From Bacteroidota bacterium (GTDB lineage: Bacteria; Bacteroidota; Bacteroidia; 2-12-FULL-35-15), in assembly GCA_947504725.1 (NCBI GenBank), contig CANNHN010000003.1, positions 276,945-340,944 of the forward strand: a stretch of 64,000 bases of DNA, given 5' to 3'. Positions 8,673 through 17,754 of the stretch are shown here, piece by piece; position 1 is the first letter of the stretch, and each line of letters opens with the position of its first letter. The notes beneath the pieces were generated by a model. It was not told where the DNA came from. It saw only the letters and a list, made by a program, of their open reading frames with translations, and did not search any database. A program made the position numbers and the translations under genes.

Positions 8673-11627
8673 ATGAAAAAACAAATATATCTTCTTTTGA
8701 CTTTTAACTTTTGCCTTTTAACTTGTTTTGCTCAGCAAAATTATTCTCAATATGTCGACCCGATGATTGGTACAGGCGGACATGGTCATACTTTCCCTGG
8801 GGCGACAGTTCCATTTGGAATGGTGCAGCTTTCACCAGACACACGAATTGACGGAAGTTGGGATGGTTGTAGTGGTTATCATCATAGTGATTCCATTATT
8901 TATGGATTTTCACACACGCATTTGAGTGGAACGGGGTGCAGTGATTTTGGTGATATTGTTTTGATGCCGCTGACAAACGCAGTAACACCTACCGAGTTAT
9001 TAAATAAAAAACTATTCTCCACATTTAGCCATAAAAATGAAAAGGCTAGTGCAGGATATTATGCTGTGAATTTGGATAATGGAGTAAAAGCAGAATTGAC
9101 AGCAACTACGAGAGTTGGATTTCATAAATATACGTTTCCAAAATCTGAGTTCTCCTATATTATATTAGATCTGGAATTGCGTGATAAAGTAATTGATGCT
9201 TCTGCTTCATTGAGAAGCAAAACGAATGTTACGGGTTATCGTCAATCAGAAGCGTGGGCTAAGAATCAAACGGTGATGTATAATTTGGAATTTTCTGAAC
9301 CCTTTATTGATGCAACTACATTTAGTGGTTCTGTGGTAAACCAAAATGAACCCGTCAGCGGAACAAAAGTTAGAATTTGTTTTAAGTTCAAAACTCCTTC
9401 GAGTAATGTAATCATGACTAAAGTTTCGCTTTCTCCTGTTACGATAGAAGGTGCTCAAAAAAATATGGCAGCAGAACTTGCTGGATGGGATTTTGAAAAA
9501 GCAAAAAAGGATGCAGAAGCATCTTGGAACAAAGAGTTGAGTAAAATAGAAGTTACTACTTCAGACAAAGACAAATTAAAAATATTTTATACGGCTTTGT
9601 ATCACACGATGATTCAACCGAATGTTGCGATGGATGTCGATGGAATGTACAGAGGAAGAGATGATAAATCACACAAAGCAGAAGGGTTTACGTATTATTC
9701 CGTTTTTTCTTTGTGGGATACGTTCCGTGCAGCGCATCCTTTGTATACAATTATTGACCAAAAAAGAACTTCCGATTTCATAAATACCTTTTTAGCACAA
9801 TACGAACAAGGTGGACGATTGCCCGTATGGGAACTTGCAAGTAACGAAACCGATTGTATGATCGGTTATCATTCTGTAAGTGTAATTGCCGATGCGATGG
9901 TGAAAGGAATAAAAGGTTTTGATTACGAAAAAGCATATGTGGCAAGTAAGCACAGTGCAATGTTGGATCACTTAGGATTAAATGCATATAAACAGAATGG
10001 ATTCATTGCAATGGAAGATGAGCATGAAAGTGTTTCCAAAACATTGGAGTATGCCTATGATGATTGGTGCATTGCTCAAATGGCTTTGATATTAAAAAAG
10101 GATATCGATTACACGTATTTTATGAAACGATCACAATCATGGAAAAATGTGTTTGATAAAGAGACTGGGTTTATGCGCCCTAAAAAAAATGGAGGTTGGC
10201 TTTCACCTTTTGAACCAAGAGAAGTGAACAATAATTTTACTGAAGGTAATTCTTGGCAGTATTCATTTTTTGTTCCTCAGGATGTTTTTGGTTTAGTTGA
10301 GATGATGGGTGGTTCAGAAAATTTCGAAAAAAAATTAGATGCTTTATTTTCTGCACCAGCTACAACAACTGGTAGAGAGCAAGCCGATATAACAGGATTG
10401 GTAGGTCAGTACGCACACGGAAACGAACCGAGTCATCACATGGCTTATTTATATAATTATGTTGGTAAATCATCAAAAACACAAGAACGTGTAAATCAGA
10501 TTATGACTGATTTTTATAAACCAAGTCCAGATGGATTAATAGGTAATGAAGATTGTGGACAAATGAGTGCATGGTATGTTATGAGTTCAATCGGTTTTTA
10601 TCAAGTTACCCCAGGTACAAATAAATTTGTATTTGGAACGCCATTGTTCGATTCAGTGAAAATTCATTTAGAAAACGGAAAGACATTTAAACTAAACGCA
10701 AAAAATTTATCGAAAGAGAATATATATGTTCAATCTAAAAAGCTTATGAGTGAAACCTCAAAAGGTTTAGGGCCTATTTCATTAGATTGGAAGTTTGCTT
10801 GGTTAAATTATGAAAGTGTTCTTTCTGGTACTAAATTGGAGATTGAAATGGGCAATAAAAATAATATTGCTGTTTCGAAGCCGGAAGTTTTTATTGCACT
10901 TCGAACCTCTCCCAGTTTTTCCGTTATAACGGTGCCTTCAATTAAAACACGTTCTCGTGTATTTGATGATAGTATGTTAGTTGAAATAAAGTCCATTAAA
11001 AATATTTATTATGCATTGTCACCTATAGGTAAATCAGCTTTAGATTTTAAATTATACGATAAACCATTTTTTATTAATGATTCAAGAATCGTTTATTGTT
11101 ATTCCGATGATGGAAAAATAAAAAGTGATACTATTTCTGGAAGTTTTTACAAGCGCCCCAACCATTGGAAAATTGATATTCATTCGAAATATAATCCGCA
11201 ATATACGGCTGGGGGTGACGAAGGAATAATAGATGGTTTAAGTGGTGATGTTAATTGGAGAAAAGGGGAATGGCAAGGTTATCAGTCACAAAATTTTGAA
11301 GTGATTATAGATTTATTAGAAAAACAAAGTCTTTCAACTTTTGAGGCTGGTTTTTTACAAGATTCTCGTTCTTGGATTTTATTGCCTTCTAAAGTGGAAT
11401 TTTATGCGTCTTCGGATAATAAAGAGTATGTTTTGATTGGTATGGATACTCATAATGTTGATCCGAAGGATGAAGTAAATCAAATCAAAAAATTAGTTTT
11501 GTCAAACCAAAAAGTAAAAGCACGTTACATCAAAGTAGTTGCCTATAACTTTGGAAAACTTCCAGAATGGCACTTAGGTGCAGGAGGTGATGCTTTTATC
11601 TTTATTGATGAAATTACAATAAAGTAA
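8673..11627 (+). CDS. Alpha-mannosidase, GH92, with C-terminal carbohydrate-binding region
   Basis: I start at the ATG at 8673 (984 aa), which begins the signal peptide MKKQIYLLLTFNFCLLTCFAQ. The ORF track's earlier TTG only adds a few residues overlapping the upstream gene. GH92 signatures follow: DPMIGTGGHGHTFPGA, PFGMVQLSPD, GFSHTHLSGTGCSDFGD, and NEPSHHMAYLYNY later in the (alpha/alpha)6 domain. The last ~200 residues look like a chitobiase-C plus F5/8-type (discoidin) module. GH92 enzymes are calcium-dependent exo-alpha-mannosidases that trim high-mannose N-glycans. The signal-peptide codons sit in a CTTTTGACTTTTAACTTTTG tract resembling a simple repeat. Confidence 0.93.
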   Translation: MKKQIYLLLTFNFCLLTCFAQQNYSQYVDPMIGTGGHGHTFPGATVPFGMVQLSPDTRIDGSWDGCSGYHHSDSIIYGFSHTHLSGTGCSDFGDIVLMPLTNAVTPTELLNKKLFSTFSHKNEKASAGYYAVNLDNGVKAELTATTRVGFHKYTFPKSEFSYIILDLELRDKVIDASASLRSKTNVTGYRQSEAWAKNQTVMYNLEFSEPFIDATTFSGSVVNQNEPVSGTKVRICFKFKTPSSNVIMTKVSLSPVTIEGAQKNMAAELAGWDFEKAKKDAEASWNKELSKIEVTTSDKDKLKIFYTALYHTMIQPNVAMDVDGMYRGRDDKSHKAEGFTYYSVFSLWDTFRAAHPLYTIIDQKRTSDFINTFLAQYEQGGRLPVWELASNETDCMIGYHSVSVIADAMVKGIKGFDYEKAYVASKHSAMLDHLGLNAYKQNGFIAMEDEHESVSKTLEYAYDDWCIAQMALILKKDIDYTYFMKRSQSWKNVFDKETGFMRPKKNGGWLSPFEPREVNNNFTEGNSWQYSFFVPQDVFGLVEMMGGSENFEKKLDALFSAPATTTGREQADITGLVGQYAHGNEPSHHMAYLYNYVGKSSKTQERVNQIMTDFYKPSPDGLIGNEDCGQMSAWYVMSSIGFYQVTPGTNKFVFGTPLFDSVKIHLENGKTFKLNAKNLSKENIYVQSKKLMSETSKGLGPISLDWKFAWLNYESVLSGTKLEIEMGNKNNIAVSKPEVFIALRTSPSFSVITVPSIKTRSRVFDDSMLVEIKSIKNIYYALSPIGKSALDFKLYDKPFFINDSRIVYCYSDDGKIKSDTISGSFYKRPNHWKIDIHSKYNPQYTAGGDEGIIDGLSGDVNWRKGEWQGYQSQNFEVIIDLLEKQSLSTFEAGFLQDSRSWILLPSKVEFYASSDNKEYVLIGMDTHNVDPKDEVNQIKKLVLSNQKVKARYIKVVAYNFGKLPEWHLGAGGDAFIFIDEITIK

Positions 11628-11680
11628 TACTTTTGTTTATTATGTTTTATTAATTATCTTGTTCACTTAAAATCAAACAA

Positions 11681-13671
11681 TTGAAAATTAGATACTCCCT
11701 CTTTTTTTATTTTTTTCTGATTTTTTTTGTGCCAATACAAGCTCAAAATCAAAAAGAAATTGATTCTCTTGAAGCAGTGATTCCAACCATTAAGGTTGAT
11801 TCCTCTAAGTTGGAAGCAATCAATCTATTCTGTCGGACTATTGTTGATATTGATCCTCACAAGTCGATTGCTTTTGCGAAGCAAGCATTGCAGTTGGCTA
11901 CTGAAAAAGACTTTGCGCTTTATCAAGCAATTTCCAATATCAATATTGGAAATGGATATTACAACCTTGCAGATTATAAATCATGTTTGGATTATTATAT
12001 TAAAGGGTTAGCCATTCATGAAAGAATTAAAAATAAGCAAGGAATATTGTCTTGTTCCGGTTCTATAGGAAACGTCTACCTCGGTTTAGGAAAACCAGAC
12101 GATGCTTTAAAGTATTTTCAAAGAGCTTTAAAATTGGATATGAAACTGGTAATAAGAATGGAATTGCCTCCTGCTTAATTTCTATTGGAACTATTTATAG
12201 TGAAAAAAAGGAGTACAAAAAGTCTTTAGATTATTATTTCGAATCGCTCGAACTGTTTCAACAAGTTAATAATGAAGATGCAATTGCCACCAATCTGAAT
12301 AATATTGCCGACACGTATCTTGAATTGAAAGATTATTCCAAATCTCTTGTTTATATTATTAAAGCAAAAGAATTATATGAAAAGATTGGGAATGTATACG
12401 GGCAATCTTTAGTGTTAAATAATATCGGTGATTATTATAGTAAAATAGGTAATGAAGAAAGAGCTCTGGAATATTATAAATTAGGATTAGAAAAAGGAAA
12501 ATTGATTGAAGCAAATGAGCATGTGATTCAATCCTATAAAGGTATTTCAAACTCTTACAAAAAGGCCGGAGACTATAAGTTGGCTTTAGTTTACCATGAA
12601 TATTTCCAAGAATTAAACGATTCCATTTATAATGTTGAGAGTAGCAATCAGATTGCTGAAATGCAAGCTCGATTTGATTCAGAGAGAGACGCTCAGGAAA
12701 TTGCGCTTTTAACGAAGGATAAAAAAATACAAGAAGATGAATTAAATCGACAATCTTTGATAACTCGTTCAATCATTGGAGTAGGTGGATTATTGTTAGT
12801 GTTAACTATTGTATTAATTCGCGGGATTAGTCAGAAGAAAAAAGCCAATAAAGAGTTGGATTTGAAAAATCAAAAAATTGAACTCGCTTATAATATTATC
12901 GAAGATCAACATAAAGACATTAAGGATAGTATTAACTATGCCAAAAGAATTCAGGAAGCGATACTTCCGCCAGCCTCAATAGTCAAACAATTGTTTCCAC
13001 AATCTTTTGTACTCTATATGCCTAAAGATGTTGTTAGTGGTGATTTTTACTGGGTTGAGCCATGGGGCGAAAAGGTGTTTTTTGCTGCAGTTGATTGTAC
13101 AGGTCATGGTGTTCCAGGGGCTTTCATGAGTATTGTCGGATATAATCTTTTAGATAAAGCAGTGAACGAATTAGGTTTATCACGTCCTAGTCTTGTTCTA
13201 AATTCCTTAAGTAAAGAGATAGGAAAAACATTGCGACAAACGGGTAGCGATTCAGAAGTGAAAGATGGGATGGATTTAGCTGTTTGTGCCTTAAATCCAA
13301 AGACATTAATGCTCGAATATGCAGGAGCATTTAATCCTTTATACATTGTTCGTGATGGGAAAATCATCGAAACAGCTTCTGATAAAATTCCTATTGGGAC
13401 ATATATGGATGGAGATTTTAAGAATTATACGAATCATGAAATCCAACTGCAAAAAGGTGATACCATTTATATTTTCACTGATGGTTATGCAGATCAATTC
13501 GGTGGAGAGAAGGGGAAAAAGTTTAAATATAAGTCTTTGCAACAGTTGCTAATTTCATTGCAAGGAAAACCAATGGCAGAACAAAAGGACATACTTTATA
13601 CTACCATTCAAAATTGGAAAGGTAATTTAGAGCAGGTAGATGATATTTTAGTTATGGGAGTAATGGTTTGA
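11681..13671 (+). CDS. TPR-SpoIIE (PP2C-type) serine phosphatase, split by a -1 frameshift
   Basis: The ORF track shows two overlapping pieces (11681-12178 and 12052-13671) that together make one normal protein. Part one has a signal peptide and TPR repeats up to ALKYFQRALK. Part two continues as GYETGNKNGIASC in the -1 frame with more TPRs, a membrane helix (IIGVGGLLLVLTIVLI), a short coiled linker (SINYAKRIQEAILPP) and a SpoIIE phosphatase domain with SGDFYW and DCTGHGVPGAFMS. The switch falls on T TTA AAA at 12127-12133, correctly phased as X_XXY_YYZ, and a -1 slip gives exactly the expected sequence. One missing A (mutation or sequencing error) would look the same. The next gene encodes a SiaC-like partner. 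Confidence 0.85.
12127..12133 (+). other. Candidate -1 frameshift heptamer T TTA AAA
   Basis: GCT TTA AAA in the upstream frame matches the X_XXY_YYZ slippery pattern. Re-phasing by -1 gives TTT AAA then ATT GGA TAT, so RALK is followed by IGYETGNK and the TPR periodicity is restored. No downstream stimulatory structure was identified by eye. A single-base deletion in the A-run is an equally good explanation. Confidence 0.4.
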
Positions 13672-13683
13672 TAAGCCATCAAC

Positions 13684-14073
13684 TTATTTTGCAATGACTA
13701 CAAAATCAAATTTTATCTTAGCTTCCGATTCAATGCTTCTTCCTAGCTCATAAGCTTCGTTCTCCTCATTTTCATCCGTTTGGTGCATCCAAATTACTTG
13801 AACAGCTTTCCCTGCAGCCTGAAGTTGAGCAATCTTTTTTAAAATGGTAGTTAAGTATTTCACTGATACAGAATGAAAGTAATCCACGTTGACTTCTAAA
13901 ATAGTAATGATATGAGGATTTTGGCTGTAATTAGAAAGCCAATCATTAATTGGTTTGTAAAAATCAAAAGTATCAGAGGAATATGATCTTCCTGAGATAT
14001 ATAATTTTCCTGTTTTAGAATTAAAATTTATTTCAGGAGTTTTTTCAGTTCCTTGTATGACTAACGATTCCAT
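13684..14073 (-). CDS. SiaC-like (DUF1987) regulatory phosphoprotein
   Basis: 129 residues from the ATG at 14073. The longer ORF in the track runs back through two tRNA genes and is not real. The protein resembles DUF1987/SiaC: MESLVIQGTEKTPEINF at the start, then a beta-rich core with DYFHSVSVKYLTTILKK. By eye, the phospho-Thr site of SiaC (NTSSS in typical members) falls on HSVSV, with a Ser at position 68. SiaC-type proteins are switched by a SpoIIE/PP2C phosphatase (SiaA) and a kinase (SiaB). The gene converges on the TPR-SpoIIE phosphatase gene with a 12-base gap, so the two are likely partners, although transcribed in opposite directions. No SiaB kinase is visible. Confidence 0.75.
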   Translation of the reverse strand: MESLVIQGTEKTPEINFNSKTGKLYISGRSYSSDTFDFYKPINDWLSNYSQNPHIITILEVNVDYFHSVSVKYLTTILKKIAQLQAAGKAVQVIWMHQTDENEENEAYELGRSIESEAKIKFDFVVIAK

Positions 14074-14100
14074 ATTGTAAATATAACAATGGATTTTAAG

Positions 14101-14144
14101 AAAAGCAAAAAAGCCCCATATTTCTATGAGACTTTTTTGCTTTT
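14101..14144 (-). terminator. Hairpin downstream of tRNA-Leu
   Basis: AAAAGCAAAAAAG (14101-14113) pairs perfectly with CTTTTTTGCTTTT (14132-14144). It lies immediately after the minus-strand tRNA-Leu and before the start of the SiaC-like gene, so it is likely the tRNA terminator. Confidence 0.5.
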
Positions 14145-14146
14145 TG

Positions 14147-14231
14147 TACCCGGGATCGGACTTGAACCGATACGTCCGCAATGGACACAGGATTTTAAGT
14201 CCTGCGTGTCTACCAATTCCACCACCTGGGC
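14147..14231 (-). tRNA. tRNA-Leu (UAA anticodon)
   Basis: An 85-nt class II tRNA read on the minus strand. It has the 5' strand GCCCAGG, a D-arm with GGAATTGGTAGACAC, the anticodon arm CAGGA-CTTAAAA-TCCTG (anticodon UAA), a variable arm GTCC/GGAC, and a T-arm ATCGG-TTCAAGT-CCGAT. The acceptor 3' strand CCCGGGT leaves a G-U at the first pair and an A-C mismatch at the fifth pair. The discriminator base is A and CCA is not encoded (ACAA). Confidence 0.93.
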
Positions 14232-14244
14232 ATTCTCGGCATTC

Positions 14245-14277
14245 AAAAAAATACCCTCTCAAACATAAGGAGAGGGT
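14245..14277 (-). terminator. Rho-independent terminator after tRNA-Gly
   Basis: On the minus strand, ACCCTCTC and GAGAGGGT form an 8-bp stem with a nine-base loop, followed by TATTTTTTTG. It lies between tRNA-Gly and tRNA-Leu, so the two tRNAs are probably separate transcription units. Confidence 0.7.
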
Positions 14278-14283
14278 TTCCTT

Positions 14284-14359
14284 TGGAGCGAAAGACGGGG
14301 TTCGAACCCGCGACCTCGACCTTGGCAAGGTCGCGCTCTACCAACTGAGCTACTTTCGC
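14284..14359 (-). tRNA. tRNA-Gly (GCC anticodon)
   Basis: A 76-nt tRNA including an encoded CCA. It has acceptor GCGAAAG/CTTTCGC, D-arm GCTC-AGTTGGTA-GAGC, anticodon arm CGACC-TTGCCAA-GGTCG (anticodon GCC) and T-arm GCGGG-TTCGAAC-CCCGT. All stems pair. The 86-aa plus-strand ORF in the track across this region is a shadow. Confidence 0.96.
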
Positions 14360-14553
14360 ATATTATTTCAATCAAAAATCCATTAAAAACGAGCTTTTCT
14401 GGACAAAACCCCAATTTCTTACATTGGGATTGCAAAAGTAAGTATTTTTTTAATTCTGCAAAATATTTACTGCAAAATCAATGCATTTTAATTTTACCTA
14501 GAATATAGGCCAAATGCTCATAAAACGTATATTTATAGAGAAATTTAGATATT

Positions 14554-14916
14554 ATGGCAAAAATGAACAAAGTAATGGCAGGTTATCATATGTTAATGAT
14601 TCTGTCGCAGGTAGATGGTGATTTTGATAAAGCGGAGGGTAAGGTTATTGTCAAATACTTGAAAGACGCTTTTCCTTTTCGAGTTGATCTTGATAATGAA
14701 ATGGCCGTTTTAAGTGCTCTTCCAAAAGAAGACTACTTTATCCATTTTAACAATGCTATGAATGATTTTTATGAAGATTCAATTCCTCAAGAAAGAGTTG
14801 ATTTTTTGAACTTTGCAGTAAAAATGGTAAAAGCCGATAAGAAAATTACTGCTGAGGAAAATAAATATTTAAAAGAATTATTTTTTGCTTGGGAATCGGA
14901 GTTCGAGGGAGCTTAA
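14554..14916 (+). CDS. TerB-like helical protein
   Basis: A 120-residue soluble protein made of helices, with no signal peptide or membrane segment. The N-terminal YHMLMILSQVDGDFDKAEGKVIVKYL and the later MVKADKKITAEENKYLKELF match the two-helix acidic pattern of the TerB/TerB-like family, named from tellurite resistance but widespread in unrelated roles. No other ter genes are nearby, so a tellurite function should not be inferred. It stands alone between the tRNAs and the convergent mutS. Confidence 0.65.
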   Translation: MAKMNKVMAGYHMLMILSQVDGDFDKAEGKVIVKYLKDAFPFRVDLDNEMAVLSALPKEDYFIHFNNAMNDFYEDSIPQERVDFLNFAVKMVKADKKITAEENKYLKELFFAWESEFEGA

Positions 14917-14918
14917 AA

Positions 14919-14995
14919 GAATCAAGAATCAAGTATCAAGTATCAGGTATCAAGTATCAAGTCCTGTGTCTTATGTCTTGATACTTGTGTCTTGT
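14919..14995. repeat. CAAGTATCAAG-type repeat cluster, direct and inverted
   Basis: The short gap between the TerB-like gene and mutS is filled with copies of CAAGTATCAAG on both strands (CTTGATACTTGTGTCTTG at its right end). The same unit occurs inside mutS (15184-15233) and inside lysA (32477-32510), where it is translated. It is therefore a dispersed repeat and not a local tandem array. Confidence 0.8.
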
Positions 14996-17668
14996 TTACC
15001 CACCAATCATCTTCTTAATCTCATTCAACTTCATCAAAGCCTCAACCGGAGTTAAAGTATTAATATCTGTTTTCTGAAGTTCATCTTTTATATTTTCTAA
15101 AACAGGATCGTTCAATTGAAAGAAGCTGAGTTGCATGCCATCGTCAACTGGCTGTTGAGAATTAATAGCTGATTGGAAACCATCCTGATTCTTGATACTT
15201 GATACCTGTGTCTTGTTTCCTGTTTCCCTCTGACTTTCCAGTTGAGCCAAAACTTCATTGGCTCTATCCAGTACTTTCTTAGGCATGCCAGCCATTTTTG
15301 CTACGTGTATTCCAAAACTATGTTCACTGCCTCCAGCTACTAACTTTCGCATGAATAAAATTTTATTCCCAATTTCTTTTACAGATACGTTGTAGTTTTT
15401 TATGCGTGGAAATGTATTTGTCATTTCATTTAACTCGTGATAATGTGTTGCAAATAAAGTTTTTGCTTTCGCAGTTGGGTTTTCATGTATGAATTCAGCA
15501 ATCGCCCAAGCAATAGAAATTCCGTCATAAGTAGAAGTTCCTCTTCCAATTTCATCTAACAGAATTAAACTTTTGTTGGACAAATTATTCAAGATACTTG
15601 CAGTTTCATTCATCTCCACCATAAAAGTAGATTCACCAGAAGAAATATTATCCGAAGCGCCAACACGTGTAAATATTTTATCCACTAAACCTAAATTAGC
15701 ATGTTTTGCAGGTACAAAACTTCCCATTTGTGCCATCAATACAATTAATGCTGTTTGTCGTAATAATGCTGATTTACCACTCATGTTCGGACCGGTAATC
15801 ATGATTAATTGCTGAGTAGTATTGTCTAAATAAACATCATTCGCAATGTATTCTTCTCCAACAGGTAATTGTTTTTCAATAACAGGATGTCTTCCATCTT
15901 TTATGTCTAGTATGTCGTTTTCAAAAATATGTGGACGAACATAATTATTTTTTTGTGCAATGTTTGCGAAAGATAAGAGGCAATCTATTCGTGCTATTAA
16001 TGATCCGTTTAATTGAATGATAGAAATATAATCCATCAACTCAATCACTAATTCATTAAATAATTTTACTTCTAATGCTTGAATTTTCTCTTCGGCACCG
16101 AGTATTTTTTCTTCGTAAATTTTTAATTCAGGTGTAATGTATCGTTCTGCACCAGTCAGCGTTTGCTTTCTCATCCAATCCGCTGGGACTTTATCTTTGT
16201 GCGTATTTGTTACTTCTAAATAGTAACCGTATACATTGTTGAATCCAACTTTTAAAGAAGTGATTCCCGTCTTTTCGCTTTCTCGTTGTTGTATCTGAAG
16301 TAAAAAATCTTTTCCCGAACCAGAGATGTTTCTCAATTCATCCAATTCAGCATTTACTCCTTCTGCAATTACATTTCCTTTTGCAATTAAATAGGGTGGG
16401 TCAATGGTGATTTCTTTTTCAATTCTATCAATTACATTTTTGCAAGGATTTAATTGTTCAGCAATTTTCTCCAATGATTTATTACCAGATTTTCCACATA
16501 TAATTTTTATAGGCTCAATAGCTGAAAGTGCCCGCTTTAGCTGTACTACTTCCTTAGGAGAAATTCGAGCTGTAGCAACTTTTGAAATAATTCGTTCAAT
16601 GTCTCCAATCAATTCAATGTGAGCTATGATTTGTTCACTTACTTCACTGGTCGATAAAAAATAATCAACCACGTCCAGTCGTTCTTCAATTGGCGCTTTG
16701 TCTTTTAATGGTAAGGCTAGCCATCGTTTTAGCATCCTTGATCCCATAGGAGAAATAGTTGAGTCAATTACATCAATCAATGTTTTCGCATTGTAATTGT
16801 GAGAACCAAATAATTCTAAATTTCGAACGGTAAATCTATCCAGCCAAACGTATTTTTCTTCTTCAATTCTAGAAATAGTAGAAATGTGTTTTACTTTATC
16901 GTGAGCAGTATCTGCTAGATAGTGCATTGCGGCACCTGCAGCTGCAATCCCTTCTTGCAATTCTTCTATTCCGAAACCTTTTAAAGATTTTGTTCCAAAA
17001 TGTTTTAATAATGCTTCTGTTCCAAACTCAGTGGTAAACGCCCAATCATCTAATCCGTAATTGTAAAATTTATCCCCAAAGGTTTCAAGAAATATTTTCT
17101 TTTTGTTTTTTTGGAAAAGAACTTCTGTTGGTTTGAATGTTTGAAGTAGTTTATCTATGTATTCTAAGTTCCCTTGAGCAACCAAAAATTCGCCAGTAGA
17201 TACATCTAAAAATGAAACCCCTGATAATTTTTCTGTAATATATACACTTGCTAAAAAGTTGTTGTTTTTATGATCCAGCACTTTGTCGTTGTATGAAACG
17301 CCTGGAGTAACCAATTCGGTAACTCCTCGTTTTACAATCGTTTTGGTCATTTTAGGGTCTTCCAATTGATCGCAGATGGCAACTCTTTGTCCTGCACGAA
17401 CTAATTTAGGAAGATATGTATCTAAAGAATGATATGGGAAACCAGCTAATTCGATAAACGAAGCATATCCATTTGCTCGTTTGGTAAGCACAATTCCCAA
17501 TATGTTAGCAGCTTTTATTGCGTCACTTCCGAAAGTCTCATAAAAATCTCCAACACGAAACAATAAAAGTGCATCAGGGTACTTTGCTTTGATAGTATTG
17601 TACTGTTTCATCAACGGAGTTTCCTCTGCCGTTTTGCCTTCTTTTGCAGTTGTTGCTTTCTTTGCCAT
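14996..17668 (-). CDS. mutS: DNA mismatch repair protein MutS
   Basis: 890 residues from the ATG at 17668 (MAKKATT); the longer ORF start in the track reads into the 5' leader. The mismatch-binding Phe-Tyr-Glu is in VGDFYETFG. Walker A is [13 protein letters not shown], Walker B is [16 protein letters not shown], and the C-terminal helix-turn-helix region is [12 protein letters not shown]. The protein recognises mispairs and recruits MutL. In the variable linker before the C-terminal tail, a dispersed repeat is translated as [14 protein letters not shown] (15184-15233 in DNA). This is unlikely to disturb the ATPase because it lies past the last conserved motif. Confidence 0.97.
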   Translation of the reverse strand: MAKKATTAKEGKTAEETPLMKQYNTIKAKYPDALLLFRVGDFYETFGSDAIKAANILGIVLTKRANGYASFIELAGFPYHSLDTYLPKLVRAGQRVAICDQLEDPKMTKTIVKRGVTELVTPGVSYNDKVLDHKNNNFLASVYITEKLSGVSFLDVSTGEFLVAQGNLEYIDKLLQTFKPTEVLFQKNKKKIFLETFGDKFYNYGLDDWAFTTEFGTEALLKHFGTKSLKGFGIEELQEGIAAAGAAMHYLADTAHDKVKHISTISRIEEEKYVWLDRFTVRNLELFGSHNYNAKTLIDVIDSTISPMGSRMLKRWLALPLKDKAPIEERLDVVDYFLSTSEVSEQIIAHIELIGDIERIISKVATARISPKEVVQLKRALSAIEPIKIICGKSGNKSLEKIAEQLNPCKNVIDRIEKEITIDPPYLIAKGNVIAEGVNAELDELRNISGSGKDFLLQIQQRESEKTGITSLKVGFNNVYGYYLEVTNTHKDKVPADWMRKQTLTGAERYITPELKIYEEKILGAEEKIQALEVKLFNELVIELMDYISIIQLNGSLIARIDCLLSFANIAQKNNYVRPHIFENDILDIKDGRHPVIEKQLPVGEEYIANDVYLDNTTQQLIMITGPNMSGKSALLRQTALIVLMAQMGSFVPAKHANLGLVDKIFTRVGASDNISSGESTFMVEMNETASILNNLSNKSLILLDEIGRGTSTYDGISIAWAIAEFIHENPTAKAKTLFATHYHELNEMTNTFPRIKNYNVSVKEIGNKILFMRKLVAGGSEHSFGIHVAKMAGMPKKVLDRANEVLAQLESQRETGNKTQVSSIKNQDGFQSAINSQQPVDDGMQLSFFQLNDPVLENIKDELQKTDINTLTPVEALMKLNEIKKMIGG
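15184..15233. repeat. Copy of the CAAGTATCAAG repeat inside mutS
   Basis: CTTGATACTTGATACCTGTGTCTTG within the mutS coding strand complement matches the cluster just downstream of mutS and the copy inside lysA. It stays in frame and encodes part of the non-conserved linker. Confidence 0.65.
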
Positions 17669-17754
17669 TTTTGTAAAAATACAAAACCTATACACACCTC
17701 AAATGCAAAGTTTTTAACACTTTTTGAGCATTTATTTTTAGCTTTGTTTCCTAA

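Noticed and set aside
14074-14328. N-terminal extension of the SiaC-like ORF
   Set aside because: It translates the antisense of the hairpins and runs through tRNA-Leu and part of tRNA-Gly; the real start is the ATG at 14073.
14126-14386. 86-aa plus-strand ORF
   Set aside because: It lies across tRNA-Leu and tRNA-Gly on the other strand; a shadow.
14554-14916. Tellurite-resistance operon
   Set aside because: Only one TerB-like gene is present, without other ter genes.
14919-14995. CRISPR array
   Set aside because: The repeat units are short, run on both strands and have no regular spacers; no cas genes nearby.
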